DNA from: Pycnococcus provasolii
Taxonomy: Eukaryota; Chlorophyta; Pseudoscourfieldiophyceae; Pseudoscourfieldiales; Pycnococcaceae
Assembly (NCBI GenBank): GCA_938743325.2
Contig: OW568874.1
Location: 1-64,000 of the forward strand
Reading direction: 5' to 3'
DNA length: 64,000 nt
Part shown: positions 40,286 through 48,130 of the stretch, piece after piece
Layout: each line of letters starts with the position of its first letter
How positions within the stretch are numbered: position 1 is the first letter of the stretch
The notes under the pieces: model-generated
What the model was told of the DNA's origin: nothing
What the model saw: only the letters and a program-made list of their open reading frames with translations
Databases searched by the model: none
Translations under genes and position numbers: made by a program

Positions 40286-40852
40286 TCAACTCGTCGCCGT
40301 CTCACCCTCATCCTGTCCTCTGTTTTGGTATGCGGTGTACTTTGCAGATGACCCATAGCACAGCTTCGCCGGGTACTTCTCCGCGTTGCGTTTCAGCTTT
40401 GCCATCACAGCCTCATCGAGCCGCACACCGCACCTGTCAGCTAGTCGTATTGTGTACCTGTGTTGAGTTTCGTTCGTGTGACACGAGGACATTATTGGTA
40501 TGGTTGGTGGTTAGTTAGGACGTTATTTTGACGTTGAGCTCGACGGCGGGAGGTTGCTCAGGTTGTACACATACACGAGAACGTCAGACAGTTCCTCTCC
40601 CACATGCTTGCGCTCCTCGTCCGTGAATGCCGGCAAGTTGGGCGCGGCGCCGTCGTCCCCCTTCCACTGGAAAATCTCCGCAAGCTCGCCAATTTCCCCC
40701 ACGAGAGCGAGCATGAGGTTGCGCGGCGTGTGAAACTTGTGCCAGCCTCGCTCGGCGGCGAAAGAGTCGACGGTGGCGCGCACGGTCTCGAGCGACACGG
40801 ACGGGTCCCACGACGACGACGACGACGACGACGAGGGGGGCGGGTCGGCCAT
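40286..40852 (-). CDS. DCTPP1: dCTP pyrophosphatase 1-like (all-alpha NTP-PPase), spliced
   Basis: A two-exon gene on minus: exon 1 40852-40569, intron 40568-40458 (111 nt, GTACAA...CACAG), exon 2 40457-40286; 151 aa. Exon 1 has 'VDSFAAERGWHKFHTPRNLM' and 'VGEIGELAEIFQWKGDD', then 'EELSDVLVYV', with the EExxE/ExxD metal-binding pattern of MazG-type pyrophosphatases. Exon 2 supplies the expected C-terminus 'IRLADRCGVRLDEAVMAKL' and 'RNAEKYPAKLCYGSSAKYT'. It hydrolyses dCTP and modified dCTPs, cleaning the nucleotide pool. Without the intron the frame would end early with a Ser-rich tail, so the splice decides the annotation. Confidence 0.88.
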
Positions 40853-40972
40853 GGCTGAAATCTATCAGGCGAGGAGTGGGCGGGAAATAAATTCGGTGGG
40901 AAAATCAGCTCGGATTGGGGTTTCATTTCTGTGCAAGAATTTACATTTCGACTTTATGACAGGTCTTTACGA

Positions 40973-42973
40973 CTACCGCCGCGCCTTCTTCGACGACGTG
41001 CCGCCACCGTCACCGCCCGCGTCCTCCGCGGGAGCGTCGCGTTTGCGCGTCGAACGATCGACGCCGCGCTCGTCGCTGCGCGCGTCGTCCTCGTCGTCGC
41101 TGCCGCTGTAGCTGTAGCTATAGCTCCCGCTCCCGCTGTAGCTATAGCTGTAGCTGCCGCTGTACGAGTAGGAGTAGCTCCCACTCGACTGAGGCCCGGC
41201 GGCGTCGCCACCCGCGGCTCGCCTCTCGCGCTCGCGCTCCTCCTCCGCCGCACGCTCCTCCGCCTCCTTCGCGGCTTTCTCAGCCGCGGCGGCGGCAAAC
41301 TGCGCAGGCGCGTGCTTAAGCCACTCGCGCATGGCGTCCGTGACGCCGCCGAGGCCGATGGACGTAAAGAAGTTGATCGAAAAGCGCGCATTGCGCATCG
41401 AGTCCTTCGGAAAGATGCCGGACATCGCATCTTCCATGTCGGGAGCGTTCAGCTTCTGGCTCAGCAGCTTGAGCCCAAGCAGCTCGGACAGCTCCTGGAA
41501 CAGGATCTTGCAGAAGATACGCGAGCTGGACGTCGTGTCGTCCTCCGTCATGCGTATCGCCTTCAAGCATGGCCATGGCAGCGCGTCGGACGCGAACAAA
41601 TGTGCAAACAACTTCGCGACATTCCGAAGCTTGTTCGTCTCGAGGCGGTGAATGAGCGAGTACTGCTTCGCAAAGCAATCGGCGAACAGCATCTGGTAAG
41701 ATTTCCTGAGTTCGCAGAAGCGCTGTGCGAGTAGGCCAAAGTAGCGCAGGTACGATCGCTCCTGGCTGCAGCACTCGATGATCATGACGCACAGCTCCCT
41801 CTGATCTTCCGGCGACTCAATGCGGAGCTTCATCAGCTTGTGCCCAGCCTCCTCGAAGTCGATCGAGCTCATAATTGCAAGATAGATGGTGCGCCGCAAC
41901 GCGACAAGGTCCGTTCCCGTTTGGTCTTGAATCGGGGGCACGGTGGTAGACGCTGGTGCCACCGCCGCCGCGGCATTGTTGGCGTCGTGGGCGGAAGCTG
42001 GAAGATCTGAGGCGTCCACCACAGTTGGTCCATCTTCGTCCTCGCCAAAGCCGACATTCGGTTGTCGTTCCTCGCCGCCGCCGCCGCCGCCACCTTCGTC
42101 GTCATCATCAATGTCCAGAATTTCCTTGATGAGAGCCTTGTATTGCCGCTCCGTCTCGTCATAGTTCTCATCAAATTGGAATTTGTCCAGCGCTTCCTCC
42201 GCGTCAAGTTCCTCCTCCTCTAAGCTGACGTCGTGAACAATCTGGTCCTCCGACTCGACGAGGTCAAGCTGCTCAGGCACCGCGGGGTGTGCCTTGAAGT
42301 TATCCCTGCGTACCGCAAACAGGCCTTCAATAGCGTACTGGCTTCGACGCGGCAGGGACTCTTCCTCCTGCATGATGGCACGAGCGCGGTCCATGATGGA
42401 CATGAGCGCGCGTGGGCTTGACGCGTGCAGGAACGCGCCCACCTCCTTGATGAACGACACGGCAAGTTCGACGGCGTCGGGCGACGGCGTGTGCAGCAGC
42501 AGCGTGATCGCCTCGAGCGCCAGCAGTTCGTGAACCACGCTTTGGTTGACTAAGTGTGCGAGGAACTTCAAGCTCGAGACGCACCTCGCCTTGTCGTGGC
42601 TTGCATACGCGCGTCGGAACGCGAGCACGAGCCTCTTGACGATCAGTTCCCCAACCTCTGGGAACTTGGTGTTGACGACAGCGACGAGGCACGCGTACAC
42701 GGGCGTGAACGTCGGGCTGTGAGCTTGCGACGTCATGAGCGCCCTGCATATGTGACCTCTCATGCGCACGACGTTGACTTCCGCGAGCATCGCCGCGAGC
42801 ACTTCCGCGACGTTGTCTGCGTTGACTCTGTTGATGATGCCGTTGATGCGTTTGCAGGCGGCCGCGAACGCCAGCGCCTGCACGCGCGCGTCGTCCGAGG
42901 AGGCGCGCTGCTTCGCTTCTTCGAGCTGGCGGCGCAGCTTGTGCGGCGGCACGTACGCCGACTTCCCCGACAT
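40973..42973 (-). CDS. CWC22: Pre-mRNA splicing factor CWC22
   Basis: 666 aa from the Met at 42973 ('MSGKSAYVPPHKLRRQLEEA'); the longer frame upstream is not needed. MIF4G domain about 20-210; then 'HPAVPEQLDLVESEDQIVHD', the acidic linker and 'LDKFQFDENYDETERQY', as in CWC22. MA3 domain about 330-480 ('LRRTIYLAIMSSIDFEEAGH', 'CCSQERSYLRYFGLLAQRFC', 'SRIFCKILFQELSELLG', 'FSINFFTSIGLGGVTDAMRE'). CWC22 is an essential spliceosome component that escorts eIF4A3 for exon-junction-complex loading. The C-terminus has alternating Ser-Tyr/Gly repeats ('SGSYSYSYSGSYSYSYSG') instead of the usual RS region. Confidence 0.95.
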   Translation of the reverse strand: MSGKSAYVPPHKLRRQLEEAKQRASSDDARVQALAFAAACKRINGIINRVNADNVAEVLAAMLAEVNVVRMRGHICRALMTSQAHSPTFTPVYACLVAVVNTKFPEVGELIVKRLVLAFRRAYASHDKARCVSSLKFLAHLVNQSVVHELLALEAITLLLHTPSPDAVELAVSFIKEVGAFLHASSPRALMSIMDRARAIMQEEESLPRRSQYAIEGLFAVRRDNFKAHPAVPEQLDLVESEDQIVHDVSLEEEELDAEEALDKFQFDENYDETERQYKALIKEILDIDDDDEGGGGGGGEERQPNVGFGEDEDGPTVVDASDLPASAHDANNAAAAVAPASTTVPPIQDQTGTDLVALRRTIYLAIMSSIDFEEAGHKLMKLRIESPEDQRELCVMIIECCSQERSYLRYFGLLAQRFCELRKSYQMLFADCFAKQYSLIHRLETNKLRNVAKLFAHLFASDALPWPCLKAIRMTEDDTTSSSRIFCKILFQELSELLGLKLLSQKLNAPDMEDAMSGIFPKDSMRNARFSINFFTSIGLGGVTDAMREWLKHAPAQFAAAAAEKAAKEAEERAAEEERERERRAAGGDAAGPQSSGSYSYSYSGSYSYSYSGSGSYSYSYSGSDDEDDARSDERGVDRSTRKRDAPAEDAGGDGGGTSSKKARR

Positions 42974-43914
42974 GGCGAGCTGGTGAGCGAAAGGGAAGGA
43001 TGGCGCCGCCACAGACTGGGACGGACGGGGAGGAGGGGACGGGGAAAATTGGGGGTTTCAAGAGGCCGCTCGGGGCCCGGGATACGCCGTTGGTCGCTTT
43101 TCCTTAACCATCGCGACGGAAAATCTTCTTTACAAATGGGCCACCGCTCTGTAAGTCTCCGCGTTGAGCTCCTCTAGGCGGAGGGGGCGCGCGGGCCGCC
43201 ATGGGACGGTCATAGCACGGAGGGGCGGCGCCGCCCGTGCTCGAGGACGCGGGCGGAGCGAGCGGCGCGGAGGCGGCGCTCGTCGATGGTCGCTCAATCA
43301 ACTTATATTATACCAAGTTCACAAGGAGATCTCGTGGTGCGAGGAAGGCGCGCCGATGACACATCGTACTACATCGATCGCGGCCTCGCTTACCGCATCG
43401 AAATGCCCGATCGAAATGCGCACATCATATCTCTCGGACGCATCATCGGTGATCGATGGGTGCACTCCTTCTTTGCACCCAACGATGTATGTGACCAAGC
43501 AGATAACGCGCGTTACAAACATGGATCATACCAATCTCAGAGTGTCGCGGACATCCATGAAAGTGGCCCCGATCGTTTTGCACCCCTCTTGGCATTGGTT
43601 TTTCAGGAAGGCGAAGAACTTGAGTCAACTAATTCAACTTGATTGGCAAAGCCGAGGAGAGTCAAGTAGAGGTTGGTAGTGTTTTACAGTAATGAAGACC
43701 AGTGCCATAAACTCAAGAATTTTTGGCAATGGGAGCTGGGTTTGACGTTTGACGACTCCACACTCGAAGCTCATGATGACGATGGCGCTCAGGCTGATGT
43801 CGGTGACGACGGCGACGAGCAGGTGGTCGTCGAGCAGCCTATCCTCTCCAAGGAAAAACACGTCGCGGCTCTGGAGTGAGCCGCTCCAGGAGAAACCAGT
43901 GACATCTTGGTCGG
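42974..43914. other. 0.94 kb intergenic with unassigned open frames
   Basis: Divergent region between CWC22 and the aminotransferase. A plus-strand frame 43286-43642 (118 aa, containing 'RADDTSYYIDRGLAYRIEMP') and acidic sequence near 43740-43878 look partly protein-like, but no frame is clearly continuous or recognisable. They may be exons of a small spliced gene. A GC-rich block (about 43174-43290) may be promoter. Confidence 0.4.
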
Positions 43915-45231
43915 ATGGCCCGAGCGGGATCCCCATTCGGGTTTTCTCCGTTTCCCCGCCTCATTCCTGGCCCCAGCCTCATGCCGAACGTGACGAGCCC
44001 GATCATGCCCGCGTCCACGCGCGGCTTAGCGGCACCGCGCCTGCGAACCGCCTCGCCGCACGGCGGGTACTGGTCGCTCCGACAGGAGGTGGAGGACGCG
44101 CTGTCGAAACATGTTGTCAAGCACAACCTCTCGGTGGCAGAAAGCTACCCCGCGCTCGCGTCACTAATTGAGGCTCGAAAAAACAAGAGGATGCACGCGG
44201 TTGAGCCGGAGTCGCTGGCGATGTACGCGCCTTTCGAGGGCACGCAGGAGGCGAGGCGCGCGGCGGCCATGGCACTGGCTGTGGCTGCCGGCGTGGAGTC
44301 GACGCCAGACCCTGCACAGGTCATTGTGACGAACGGGGCAACCGCGGCAATTGAGGCGGTTGCCATGGCAACGTGCGACGTCGGCGACGCGGTGCTCCTG
44401 CCAACACCGCGATACCCGTCGCTGGCCCTCGACGTGGGCGCGCGAGCAGGTGTGACTGCGAAGTACGTCGACGACTTGACACCCACCGCACTCCGTCGAG
44501 CGGTTGACGAGGACAGCGACGGGGGAAGCGTTCGCGCTATTCTGTTCACGAGTCCAGACAATCCGACGGGGCGTTGGCGATCGCGCGAGGAGCTGGACGC
44601 CATCATGGAAGTCGCGCACGAACGCGGCTTATATGTGATTTGGGATGCGGTGTACGCCGCCACGTCTTCCGCTCCAGACCGGGGAGCCGTGCCCCCGCTG
44701 GATGATCCGCACGTCATCACGATTTACAGCGCCTCGAAAGACTTTGGGCTGTCTGGTTGGCGCATAGGTGTTATGCACACGTCAAATGCCGATGTGCTCA
44801 ACGCGCTTATGGTAGGTGCTCGCTTCACGTGCGCCAGCACACTCGCACAGTCGGCGTTTGCCAATCTTGTGGGTGACGACATGTGCGACCTACGAGCATA
44901 CTTCGAGGATGCCGCGATCACGCTGAAATCACGCCGCGATATTGCTCACGCCGCCCTCGTGGATGCGGGTGTTCCTCCGCAGCCTGAACACCTTTATCCG
45001 CACGCGGGACCACTCTCTCTCGTTCACTTACCCTTGCCACAGGATGCTGACGGTGGCATCGCTCTTTGGCGAGCGATTCTTCGCAAGGGTGTGGCTGTGG
45101 TACCTGGCACAACGTGCGGTGCACCTTCTGATCACGTGCGTGTTTGCTGGGGTTGTGCAGCATCAGACGCCGATGCCGTGGACGCCGCGTCGCGCATCGC
45201 GGCGGCGTGGTTGGAGTGCAAATGTGGGTAG
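43915..45231 (+). CDS. Fold-type I PLP aminotransferase, ACC-synthase-like
   Basis: 438 aa; Met23 (43981) is an alternative start. Class I/II aminotransferase signatures: 'VIVTNGATAAIEAVAMATCD' (cofactor-phosphate loop), 'ILFTSPDNPTGRWRSREELD' (substrate/PLP Asn), 'YVIWDAVYAATSS' (PLP Asp and Tyr) and 'YSASKDFGLSGWRIGVMH', with the Schiff-base Lys at about 277. 'HVRVCWG' near the C-terminus carries the carboxylate-binding Arg. The S-x-S-K-D-F/L-G-L-x-G-x-R-x-G pattern is that of the ACC synthase/alanine aminotransferase group, but algal members often have C-S lyase or aminotransferase activity, so the substrate is open. No evident transit peptide. Confidence 0.82.
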   Translation: MARAGSPFGFSPFPRLIPGPSLMPNVTSPIMPASTRGLAAPRLRTASPHGGYWSLRQEVEDALSKHVVKHNLSVAESYPALASLIEARKNKRMHAVEPESLAMYAPFEGTQEARRAAAMALAVAAGVESTPDPAQVIVTNGATAAIEAVAMATCDVGDAVLLPTPRYPSLALDVGARAGVTAKYVDDLTPTALRRAVDEDSDGGSVRAILFTSPDNPTGRWRSREELDAIMEVAHERGLYVIWDAVYAATSSAPDRGAVPPLDDPHVITIYSASKDFGLSGWRIGVMHTSNADVLNALMVGARFTCASTLAQSAFANLVGDDMCDLRAYFEDAAITLKSRRDIAHAALVDAGVPPQPEHLYPHAGPLSLVHLPLPQDADGGIALWRAILRKGVAVVPGTTCGAPSDHVRVCWGCAASDADAVDAASRIAAAWLECKCG

Positions 45232-45355
45232 CAATACTTTGCTGGAAGGATAAAGAAAAGAGGTTTTTGTAAGATAGATACACAGTTTACTTGTAATACT
45301 TAGGAAGCAATTTATAAAAACAAAGAAAGCAAAAATATTCAAAGGCACGCATCAC
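45232..45355. other. Short convergent intergenic region
   Basis: About 125 bp, AT-rich, with poly-A-like stretches on both strands; the 3' ends of two convergent genes. Confidence 0.5.
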
Positions 45356-46411
45356 TCACGGCCTTCGCAGTGACCGTTCGAGGTCCGAGAAGAGGTTGCG
45401 CACAGCAATCACACCGCGCGTACACCCCTGAGCTGCCGTGTGCAGGATAGCGGGTGTCGCGTGGTCGCGCAGCCAGATTCCAGCACGCTCGTGCGCCTCC
45501 GGAGCCGCCATGCGGCTTGCCGCCACCGCCGCGCCTGTGAGGAGCGTGGTGTGCGCGAGCGCGAGCGCGCCATTGTACACGAGCACCTGCTTATTATACG
45601 CGACGGCTGAGCTCTGTCTCGTCGAGCACGGCTTGCACTGCGGGAAATACCTCTGCTTGGGTGGTGGCGGCAGGAGTGGTGCGAGCCATCCTCTTCGTCG
45701 CGTGAATTCGCCAGAAGCCTCCGCACCACCCGTTCCGTACGCGTGTTTGTTCGGCGGCTGGTGGTCAGCGACGATTCCGAGCGACTTGTTCTTGGTTCCG
45801 CACGTGTGGCACCCGTGTTTTTCGAAGAGGGTTTGCACCTTCGCCTTCTGCGAGCTGTTGGCGTACTGGCTTCCGACGGCGGGTATGCTTTTTTTCGCGT
45901 TCGCGCCAACGAACCTTACGTCGGACATGAGGAATTTTCGAAACCTGCCTCCAAGCATAACGAATGCGGTGCACCCCAGAATCGCGTCCGCCATGCGCCT
46001 CGCACTTTTGTTCGTTTCGTCGTGTGCTCCTGCTGCCGACGTATTTTTTTTCGAGAAAGTTTCGTACACTTCTCCCGCCGCGACGGACGCGAGTGCGCAG
46101 CTGGAGATGCCGACAAGGTTCGCCACGACAGGCGTTGCGCACGACACGCGCGTGAGTCTGCTTATTTGCTGCGCGATGGTTGCTGAGATGGCGAAGGAGA
46201 TTGACGACGCGCACAGTTGTGAGCAGGTCATCACGAAGCTTGATCCTGTGGATGACAAAAGAGAAGCGCCTTGATAAGAAGTCATCATCCCCCAGGGCTC
46301 ATACAACGATGATAATAGTGGAGAAGACTCATACATTGTGGACGCTGAGAATAAGCCATTATCATCATGGTTGTGTTTCACCGACGACGAAGGCCTAACG
46401 GGGAACGGCAT
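45356..46411 (-). CDS. Membrane protein with HNH/zinc-like C-H motif, unnamed family
   Basis: Up to 351 aa (Met at 46288 or nearby are alternative starts). The N-terminal half has hydrophobic stretches that may be membrane helices ('FVMTCSQLCASSISFAISAT', 'NLVGISSCALASVAAGEVY', 'MADAILGCTAFVML'). The central part reads 'HGCHTCGTKNKSLGIVADHQ' and, after a spacer, 'QRYFPQCKPCSTRQSSAVAY'. The C-x2-C ... D-H-Q-P-P ... Y-x-P-Q-C-x2-C arrangement resembles a treble-clef zinc site of HNH-like folds. I recall similar modules in uncharacterised animal and protist proteins, without a name. Nuclease activity is not claimed. The C-terminus has another hydrophobic segment. Confidence 0.6.
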   Translation of the reverse strand: MPFPVRPSSSVKHNHDDNGLFSASTMYESSPLLSSLYEPWGMMTSYQGASLLSSTGSSFVMTCSQLCASSISFAISATIAQQISRLTRVSCATPVVANLVGISSCALASVAAGEVYETFSKKNTSAAGAHDETNKSARRMADAILGCTAFVMLGGRFRKFLMSDVRFVGANAKKSIPAVGSQYANSSQKAKVQTLFEKHGCHTCGTKNKSLGIVADHQPPNKHAYGTGGAEASGEFTRRRGWLAPLLPPPPKQRYFPQCKPCSTRQSSAVAYNKQVLVYNGALALAHTTLLTGAAVAASRMAAPEAHERAGIWLRDHATPAILHTAAQGCTRGVIAVRNLFSDLERSLRRP

Positions 46412-46884
46412 TTATTGATCACTGATCGATCACAGCAGCAGTCGCATACATGTGAAAGTCACCTTCGAGAATGACGCCCCCGGGGAGGGGGTCGGAACGG
46501 GAGTTGGGAGGGAGACGGAAGGGAAGGGGAACTCCGAACTCAGAACTCAGAACTCAGAATTCTGAATTCAGAAGAAGGCATTCCAAGCAGGATTATCGTA
46601 GAAATTAACAAATTAACAACCACAATCCCTGGTTTGGGGGTTGGTTTGGGGGTTGGTTTGTTTGGGGGTTGGGCATTGGGGGTTGGTTTCGGGGTTGGTT
46701 GGTTTGGGGGTTGGTTCCAGGCACCTGTTCCAGGCGCCTTTCCTCCTGAGACTTTTCAGTTTTTCTTCCTTGCATTTTCCCTTCCCGTCGAAGAGTCTTG
46801 CTGTCCTCGAACCTCATCAAGTCTTGAGATTGAAAAAAAAACTGCCATATCTTCCTTCAGTTCATCATATCAGGGTGAGGTTCC
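46412..46884. other. Intergenic region with two simple-repeat blocks
   Basis: It contains an AACTCAG 7-mer tandem (about 46529-46560) leading into a GAATTCTGAATTC palindrome. A G-rich minisatellite built on GGTTTGGGGGTTGG (about 46627-46716) lies shortly upstream of the DUF1997 gene and could form G-quadruplexes. No gene seen. Confidence 0.7.
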
Positions 46885-47904
46885 ATGGCGACTCCAGGTT
46901 CCTTGACCAGGTATTCCCGAGGGCGTGGTGGCACTCGCGTCATCGTCCGAAACCCAGCGAAGTTCCTTCGCAACAGGAATCGCACAGTGACCTTGACCAA
47001 CACGTGTGCGTGTGCGTGTGGGAAACGGGTGCATAAGGATAGGCAAGTGCGCACGCTCGCGTCGTCGTCGTCGTCGTCGTCGTCGGAAAACGTACCGGAA
47101 ACTAAGTCTGCGACAGGGAAAGGCTTCGCGCCTCAAACGCCGAATCCGGGTCAGCAGATACTCGACGTCACGGATGTCGCGAGGGACGACCAGGGAAACC
47201 CGACGTCCATCAAACTCGCGGCGCCGGAAGGGACGAAAGCGCTCACGCGCGAACAGATGGACGCCGCGGCTGACGCCATCATGGGTGGAAATAAGGTTTG
47301 GATGCGGTCGAGGGCTAAGGCAAAAAAGGAAGTTCCAGCAGCAGACCAACTCGCCGACTTCCTTGCCACGAGGGAAGGACACCTCTCCCTGCTCGGCGCA
47401 GCCACGAAAGTCGAGGAAGTCGCGTGCGACGACAAAAACGCACGAAGATACGTCTTAGTCGCGCCTGAAATGAAGTTCCCCGGGCTCACGCTGCGACCGC
47501 GCTCGACGATGGAGATCAAAAATAACGGCAAAAAAGTGACGCTGAGACAGGTGGAGAGCGTCATTGAGGGTGAGCCTGAGAAGATGGTGACGGCACTTCA
47601 GATGATGACGAGCGACCAGACGCTGGAGAACGACATCTCCGTTTCCAACAACCGCGACGGGAGCGCAACGGTCACAGCCAAACTACGTTTGGAGATTGGC
47701 ATGCTCCTTCCGAAGAAGTTCCCCGTTCCTCGCCGGTTGATCGAGGGTTTGGGCTCGAAGTTGTTTTCGTCGGCTTTGGAGAAGCAGGCGACGGTGTTTC
47801 TCAACAAGGTGGTTCGCGCTTACGGCTCTACTGCTGACGAGGACGAGAACGACGCGACGGACATCGGCATGTTCGACACGAGCCCAAGAGAACCACCACG
47901 CTGA
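46885..47904 (+). CDS. DUF1997 family plastid protein
   Basis: 339 aa. The first 75 or so residues are Arg/Ser/Thr-rich with a Ser run and look like a plastid transit peptide. The C-terminal domain (about 150-310) has 'APEMKFPGLTLRPRSTMEI', 'DISVSNNRDGSATVTAKLRL' and 'IGMLLPKKFPVPRRLIEGLG', then 'LNKVVRAYG'. This pattern matches the DUF1997 domain of cyanobacteria and plastids, where a lipid-binding-like fold is suspected but function is unproven. Confidence in the family is moderate since it rests on remembered motif shape. Confidence 0.65.
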   Translation: MATPGSLTRYSRGRGGTRVIVRNPAKFLRNRNRTVTLTNTCACACGKRVHKDRQVRTLASSSSSSSSENVPETKSATGKGFAPQTPNPGQQILDVTDVARDDQGNPTSIKLAAPEGTKALTREQMDAAADAIMGGNKVWMRSRAKAKKEVPAADQLADFLATREGHLSLLGAATKVEEVACDDKNARRYVLVAPEMKFPGLTLRPRSTMEIKNNGKKVTLRQVESVIEGEPEKMVTALQMMTSDQTLENDISVSNNRDGSATVTAKLRLEIGMLLPKKFPVPRRLIEGLGSKLFSSALEKQATVFLNKVVRAYGSTADEDENDATDIGMFDTSPREPPR

Positions 47905-48130
47905 CCTTAAAAAAGGAAAAAGGATACCATAGACTATTCGTGACACCGCCAAAATAAAACCCCCAACACATCCCCTGGAAGTTGGAACAGGTATCCCCAA
48001 CCCCCAATTGGACTGGTTTTGTTCCTTCCCTCACTCACTCACGTCTTCTTCTCTGTCAGTTTCTTGCGCCCCCTACACCCTGTCCCTTCCCCCTCCCCCT
48101 CTTCTTCACACTGCCCTTAACCTGCGCATC
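47905..48130. other. Intergenic promoter/leader
   Basis: About 225 bp between co-directional genes. A pyrimidine-rich tract (about 48020-48115) directly precedes the start of the FCP1-like gene, likely its 5' leader. Confidence 0.5.

Noticed and set aside
43286-43642. 118-codon plus-strand frame as a definite gene
   Set aside because: No homology recognised, other frames are equally open, and the context suggests exons or chance. Mentioned only within the intergenic entry.
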